NCBI GenBank assembly: GCA_021806865.1
Contig: JAKAPU010000116.1
Coordinates: 1 to 8,677, forward strand
Length of the DNA stretch: 8,677 nt
Direction of reading: 5' to 3'
Source of the DNA: an archaeon
Lineage (GTDB): Archaea; Thermoproteota; Nitrososphaeria; Nitrososphaerales; CADDZS01
Shown one piece after another: positions 5,994 to 8,677 of the stretch (the first letter of the stretch is position 1; the number at the start of each line of letters is the position of its first letter). Below the pieces are notes generated by a model. It saw only the letters and a program-made list of their open reading frames with translations, was not told the origin of the DNA and did not search any database. The position numbers were made by a program, and so were the translations under genes.

Positions 5994-7817
5994 GTGGGAT
6001 ATGCAGGAAATTTCAGCGCCTCTGATCCAAGCGATAGGAAGAATAGAAAGTACAACGACAGGGTGCTGCTGACTCAGCTGCTCAGATACATCTTCAGGTA
6101 CAAGCGCAGTCTAGTAACCGTCTTGGTCTCGCTTTTGGTCGCTTCTCTGGTTGGAGTGGTGGGCCCAGCGCTCTTGGGCTTTAGCGTCAACGATATCCTA
6201 GGGCACAACCCTTCGGGATTTGCCCTGATGATCGGAATTTACCTAGCAGTGTACATTGGCAACTACTTTTTTGATAATCGAAGAACCTATCACATGCAGG
6301 TCGCGGGTCAAAACGTAATTCGCGACATCAGAAGGGAAGCGTTTGAGAAGCTCCAAAATCTTTCGCCATCGTACTACTCCAAGCGCGAGACCGGGAGGAT
6401 AATGTCATACCTGACTAACGATGTGGACGCACTATCTGATTTCTTGACCTTCCAGGTACCGCAGGTACTAGCAGGGTTTGTGGTTATCTTCTCGATGGTC
6501 TCGATTATGTTTGTCTTCAACGTGAGATTGACTCTTGTTTCGCTTGCAGTTGTACCCCTCCTCGTAACACTGACACTGGTTTTTCAATCGAGGATTCAGG
6601 AGAGTTTTGTCGAGACCAGGAAGAAAATAGCCGTCGTGACTTCGAGACTTCAAGAGGGAATCGTTGGAGTCAGAGTGACGCAATCACTTGTTAAGGAGGA
6701 AGAGGTGAGCAAGAACTTTGATGAAGTAAACTCCGAAAATCTTCAGGCAAACCTTCGCGCGAACAAGTTGACTTCTCTATTCAATGCGCTCGTGCAAGTA
6801 ATCGAAGCCTTCGGGACAGCATTAGTACTTTGGTTTGGCGCAACTGAAGTTCTCTCCGGCGTGATAACCCTGGGAATCCTTGTAACATTTCTCATCTATA
6901 TGAACAACTTCTTTGCTCCAATCATACAACTGACAACTGTTTACAATTCATACCAGTCGGCGATCACTGGCCTGGATCGAGTGCTCCAAGTTCTGAATAC
7001 AGAGATTGTCGTTAAAGAGCCACAGACCACTCTTGAGCTTCAGGATCCAACAGAAGGCGGTTCCCAGATCGAATTTGAAAACGTGACCTTCTCGTATGAC
7101 CCGGAGCAGATTGTCTTGAAGAATCTTAACCTGAAAATAGGGCGCGGCGAAGTAGTTGCGATTGTTGGACCGACTGGTGCAGGAAAATCGAGCATAATCA
7201 ATCTACTTCTGAGGTTCTACGATCCGCAGGAAGGTTCTATTCGGGTCGATGGCGTTGACATCAGAAAGCTAAAGTTCTCGCAACTCAGGAAAAATATTGG
7301 TCTGATTCCCCAGGATCCTTTTCTTTTTTCCACCACAATCATGGAAAACATTCGTTACGCAAAGCCTGAAGCTACTGATGGCGAAGTGCTCGAGATTGCA
7401 AAGTTAGTGGGCGTGGACGAGTTTGTGTCTCGACTGCCAGAGGGTTACAATACAGTCGTAGCTGAAGGCGCCACGAACCTTTCCATGGGTCAGAAACAAC
7501 TAATCTGCTTTGCAAGGGCCTTTCTCTCCGACCCTCGAATAGTCATAATGGATGAAGCAACTTCTGGGGTAGATCCTGTGACCGAGCTAGTACTTCAGAA
7601 GACTCTGGCGCAAATGGTGAAAGGCAGAACCGCCATTATAATCGCACACAGGTTATCCACAATAAGGCTCGCAGATAGAATTGTCGCACTGCAATCAGGT
7701 CAGGTGGTGGAGTCAGGCCCTTTCAATGAACTTGTTTCAAAGGAAGATAGCATTTTCGCCAGGATGTACACGATGCAGCGAAAGGGCCTCGACTTCAAGC
7801 GCGATTCTCCTTTTTAG
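5994..7817 (+). CDS. ABC exporter subunit with the catalytic Glu and His (heterodimer half 2)
   Basis: A 607-residue half-transporter matching its upstream neighbour in size and order: a hydrophilic N-terminus of about 35 residues, six membrane helices, then the NBD. Motifs are Walker A GPTGAGKSS (392-400, Lys398), Q-loop Gln440, signature LSMGQ (496-500, with Met in place of the first Gly), Walker B IVIMDE (Asp520, Glu521) and switch His552 (IAHRLS). The X-loop before the signature also departs from the TxVGERG form of the partner. It thus supplies the catalytic Glu and His to the active site, while its altered signature faces the degenerate Walker A/B of the partner. The start is GTG, placed immediately after the upstream TAA; an AGAGGT about nine bases before it can act as ribosome-binding site inside the end of the first gene. 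The zero-base junction implies translational coupling and equal production of both halves. Confidence 0.93.
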   Translation: MGYAGNFSASDPSDRKNRKYNDRVLLTQLLRYIFRYKRSLVTVLVSLLVASLVGVVGPALLGFSVNDILGHNPSGFALMIGIYLAVYIGNYFFDNRRTYHMQVAGQNVIRDIRREAFEKLQNLSPSYYSKRETGRIMSYLTNDVDALSDFLTFQVPQVLAGFVVIFSMVSIMFVFNVRLTLVSLAVVPLLVTLTLVFQSRIQESFVETRKKIAVVTSRLQEGIVGVRVTQSLVKEEEVSKNFDEVNSENLQANLRANKLTSLFNALVQVIEAFGTALVLWFGATEVLSGVITLGILVTFLIYMNNFFAPIIQLTTVYNSYQSAITGLDRVLQVLNTEIVVKEPQTTLELQDPTEGGSQIEFENVTFSYDPEQIVLKNLNLKIGRGEVVAIVGPTGAGKSSIINLLLRFYDPQEGSIRVDGVDIRKLKFSQLRKNIGLIPQDPFLFSTTIMENIRYAKPEATDGEVLEIAKLVGVDEFVSRLPEGYNTVVAEGATNLSMGQKQLICFARAFLSDPRIVIMDEATSGVDPVTELVLQKTLAQMVKGRTAIIIAHRLSTIRLADRIVALQSGQVVESGPFNELVSKEDSIFARMYTMQRKGLDFKRDSPF

Positions 7818-7822
7818 GAGAA
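7805..7822 (+). terminator. Hairpin over the stop codon of the second ABC gene
   Basis: TTCTCCT (7805-7811) and AGGAGAA (7816-7822) form a perfect seven-pair stem with a TTTT loop (7812-7815); the TAG stop at 7815-7817 lies at the loop-stem junction. Only a modest T content follows (ATTGTTCTGG), so intrinsic termination is uncertain. Its position suggests a role at the operon's 3' end. Confidence 0.4.
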
Positions 7823-7849
7823 ATTGTTCTGGTCTCAGTATGCGTAATC

Positions 7850-7860
7850 TTATATTATAA
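7850..7860 (+). promoter_or_regulatory. Strong TATA box giving a leaderless transcript
   Basis: TTATATTATAA, the most A/T-rich promoter-like block in the window, is centred about 24 bases before the ATG at 7879. Archaeal spacing puts the first transcribed base at or within a few bases of the start codon. No Shine-Dalgarno sequence is present, as expected for a leaderless message. Confidence 0.65.
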
Positions 7861-7863
7861 TCA

Positions 7864-7878
7864 GTCTCTGAGAGAGAC
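7864..7878. promoter_or_regulatory. Inverted repeat between TATA box and start codon, operator-like
   Basis: GTCTCT (7864-7869) and AGAGAC (7873-7878) are perfect inverted copies around GAG. The right arm abuts the ATG at 7879 and the left arm begins three bases after the TATA box. A dimeric repressor bound here would block RNA polymerase. The sequence shows only symmetry and position; the regulator is unknown. Confidence 0.4.
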
Positions 7879-8211
7879 ATGCAGCAATCTCTAGTCAAGA
7901 GATTCAGCTTCGCAGACACGTTCTCATCGCCAAATCTAGTCCGTCTAGCCCTGATGTCAGTACTTTTTACTATTATAGACACTATTCAATCATTTTACGC
8001 TCAAAAAGTCATCAACGTTTTTACAGAATTCAACTTTCTTCCCTCACTTTTCTACAAGCAAGGGGCTCTGGGCTACGCGCTTTATGCTCCAATAGAGTGT
8101 GTTGCGATGTTCGCAATGTTCTCATTGTTGTGGCTGTGGGCATCCTATGTCCTGTGGTTCCATCAGAGCGTTGTGTCCAAGATGAGCGTGTTCAATCGAC
8201 AACAAAACTGA
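7879..8211 (+). CDS. Small multi-pass membrane protein of unknown function
   Basis: A 110-residue protein with a short basic N-terminus and two to three hydrophobic segments, roughly residues 20-40 (LVRLALMSVLFTIIDTIQSF) and 62-93 (ALGYALYAPIECVAMFAMFSLLWLWASYVLWF). The second may form one long or two short membrane helices. The end is polar. An Asp-Thr inside the first helix and a loop with E-F-N followed by a Gly at the next segment faintly recall DUF5658-type small membrane proteins; I would not assign it. Translation from the ATG at 7879 is well supported by the TATA box 24 bases upstream. The neighbouring frame at 8097-8288 overlaps its end but shows no continued membrane pattern, so a frameshift is not evident. 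It follows the ABC operon by 61 bases but probably has its own transcript. Confidence 0.65.
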   Translation: MQQSLVKRFSFADTFSSPNLVRLALMSVLFTIIDTIQSFYAQKVINVFTEFNFLPSLFYKQGALGYALYAPIECVAMFAMFSLLWLWASYVLWFHQSVVSKMSVFNRQQN

Positions 8212-8308
8212 TCGATGTACGAGTACGAATTTCGAAGAAAGTAGTTCTCGACAAAATTACAGAACTAGAAATTCATAAGGCCTTTTAACATGTGCCTTTG
8301 ATCTCAAC

Positions 8309-8314
8309 GGGAGG
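8309..8314 (+). promoter_or_regulatory. Shine-Dalgarno deciding a TTG start
   Basis: GGGAGG lies nine bases before the TTG at 8324 and four bases before an ATG in another frame (8319-8321). That ATG opens only ATG-CTT-TGA, whose TGA overlaps the TTG. The site thus supports the TTG as the real start, possibly with the mini-frame nested in the initiation region. Confidence 0.5.
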
Positions 8315-8323
8315 CCGCATGCT

Positions 8324-8677
8324 TTGATCTTAGTACCGCTCTCATCGGTACTTTACAGTGTGGCGCTGCTCTGTTTCATCGTCGCTGCCTACTACGGGTT
8401 CAAGCTTGTTCAGGTCACGCGCAGGTCAAGAAGGATGATAATTATCACTCAAGAAGGACCGAAATACGTCGTTGGCGGTCTAGTGGTGCTTGGGATTTCA
8501 CAAGTTTTCAACCTTGCACAAATCGAAGCATACTCCGGTGTCCTTGGGGTAATCGCCCAGACCCTCCTCATGAGTTCCGCCTTCATGTTCGCAAAGGGAT
8601 TTCAGTCCATATACCAAATATATCGAAACCAGAATGTGAGATCAGAAATTTACGCAACGCTCGGCGAATCGGATCGG
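8324..8677 (+). CDS. Membrane protein with at least three helices (3' end outside window)
   Basis: The frame is open from the TTG at 8324 to the window end, 118 codons with no stop. It reads as a membrane protein: a first helix at about residues 3-27 (LVPLSSVLYSVALLCFIVAA), a basic loop with VTRRSRR (~31-37), a second helix at ~48-66 (VVGGLVVLGISQVFNLA), a third at ~70-92 (VLGVIAQTLLMSSAFMFA), then a polar segment entering the missing part. The positive loop after the first helix suggests that this loop faces the cytoplasm. An in-frame stop at about 8276-8278 limits the start; TTG 8324 is the only usual start codon before the first helix and has GGGAGG nine bases upstream. I do not recognise the family. 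The missing part could hold a sensor or enzymatic domain. Translated here by hand from the sequence. Confidence 0.7.
   Translation, partial: MILVPLSSVLYSVALLCFIVAAYYGFKLVQVTRRSRRMIIITQEGPKYVVGGLVVLGISQVFNLAQIEAYSGVLGVIAQTLLMSSAFMFAKGFQSIYQIYRNQNVRSEIYATLGESDR

Noticed and set aside
4176..7817. The Asp501, Gln532 and LSMGQ changes read as signs of a decaying transporter
   Set aside because: Both frames are full length and the changes are exactly complementary between the subunits, which fits a functional asymmetric heterodimer rather than decay.
8097..8288. A 63-codon plus-strand frame overlapping the end of the small membrane protein, considered as a frameshifted continuation
   Set aside because: Its charged tail does not continue the membrane pattern, and the 110-residue frame ends normally; without homologues there is no evidence for a frameshift.
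1..8677. CRISPR array, tRNA, rRNA, insertion sequence or transposase, attachment site
   Set aside because: No regularly spaced repeats, cloverleaf-like segments, conserved rRNA stretches, transposase motifs or terminal repeats were noticed on reading either strand.

Overview
The window most likely comes from an archaeon, plausibly of the Nitrososphaeria (Thaumarchaeota) lineage. Four lines of evidence support this. Several genes have A/T-rich TATA-like boxes 25-40 bases upstream of the start, in two cases placing transcription almost on the start codon. There is a single-domain KaiC-type RecA ATPase and an enlarged Lrp/AsnC-like regulator carrying two helix-turn-helix modules. A secreted Thr/Ser/Gly-rich protein has a simple signal peptide, and a T-rich stretch follows a hairpin as in archaeal terminators. 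The phylum is inference; no rRNA or tRNA is present to settle it.

Layout. Left edge: a plus-strand gene, open at its 5' end (3-584), encodes the C-terminal part of a larger protein whose visible portion resembles a KaiC/RecA-like domain with a degenerate P-loop. It converges, with only 12 bases between stops, on a minus-strand run of three genes, each apparently with its own control signals. In transcription order these are a KaiC-like ATPase (3863-3165), a secreted protein with two equally spaced cysteine pairs (2939-1803), and a double-HTH Lrp/AsnC-like regulator (1679-597). Divergent from the KaiC-like gene, across a 312-base gap, is a two-gene plus-strand operon (4176-7817) for the two halves of a heterodimeric ABC exporter. 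Right edge: a small multi-pass membrane protein (7879-8211) with a leaderless-type promoter and an inverted repeat next to its start codon, then a second membrane protein that runs off the window (8324 onwards, TTG start with a strong Shine-Dalgarno).

How they work together. The ABC pair is the clearest functional unit. The first subunit lacks the catalytic Glu and switch His but has a perfect LSGGQ signature; the second has the Glu and His but an altered signature (LSMGQ). In the head-to-tail NBD dimer this gives one complete and one degenerate ATP site, so neither subunit should work alone. The other genes (KaiC-like ATPase, degenerate KaiC-like domain, Lrp-like regulator) suggest a signalling and regulatory neighbourhood, but the sequence does not link them to the exporter. 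No mobile element, CRISPR array, tRNA or rRNA was seen, and I found no clearly new multi-gene system. The least explained pieces are the secreted protein, the two right-hand membrane proteins and the operator-like repeat at 7864-7878.
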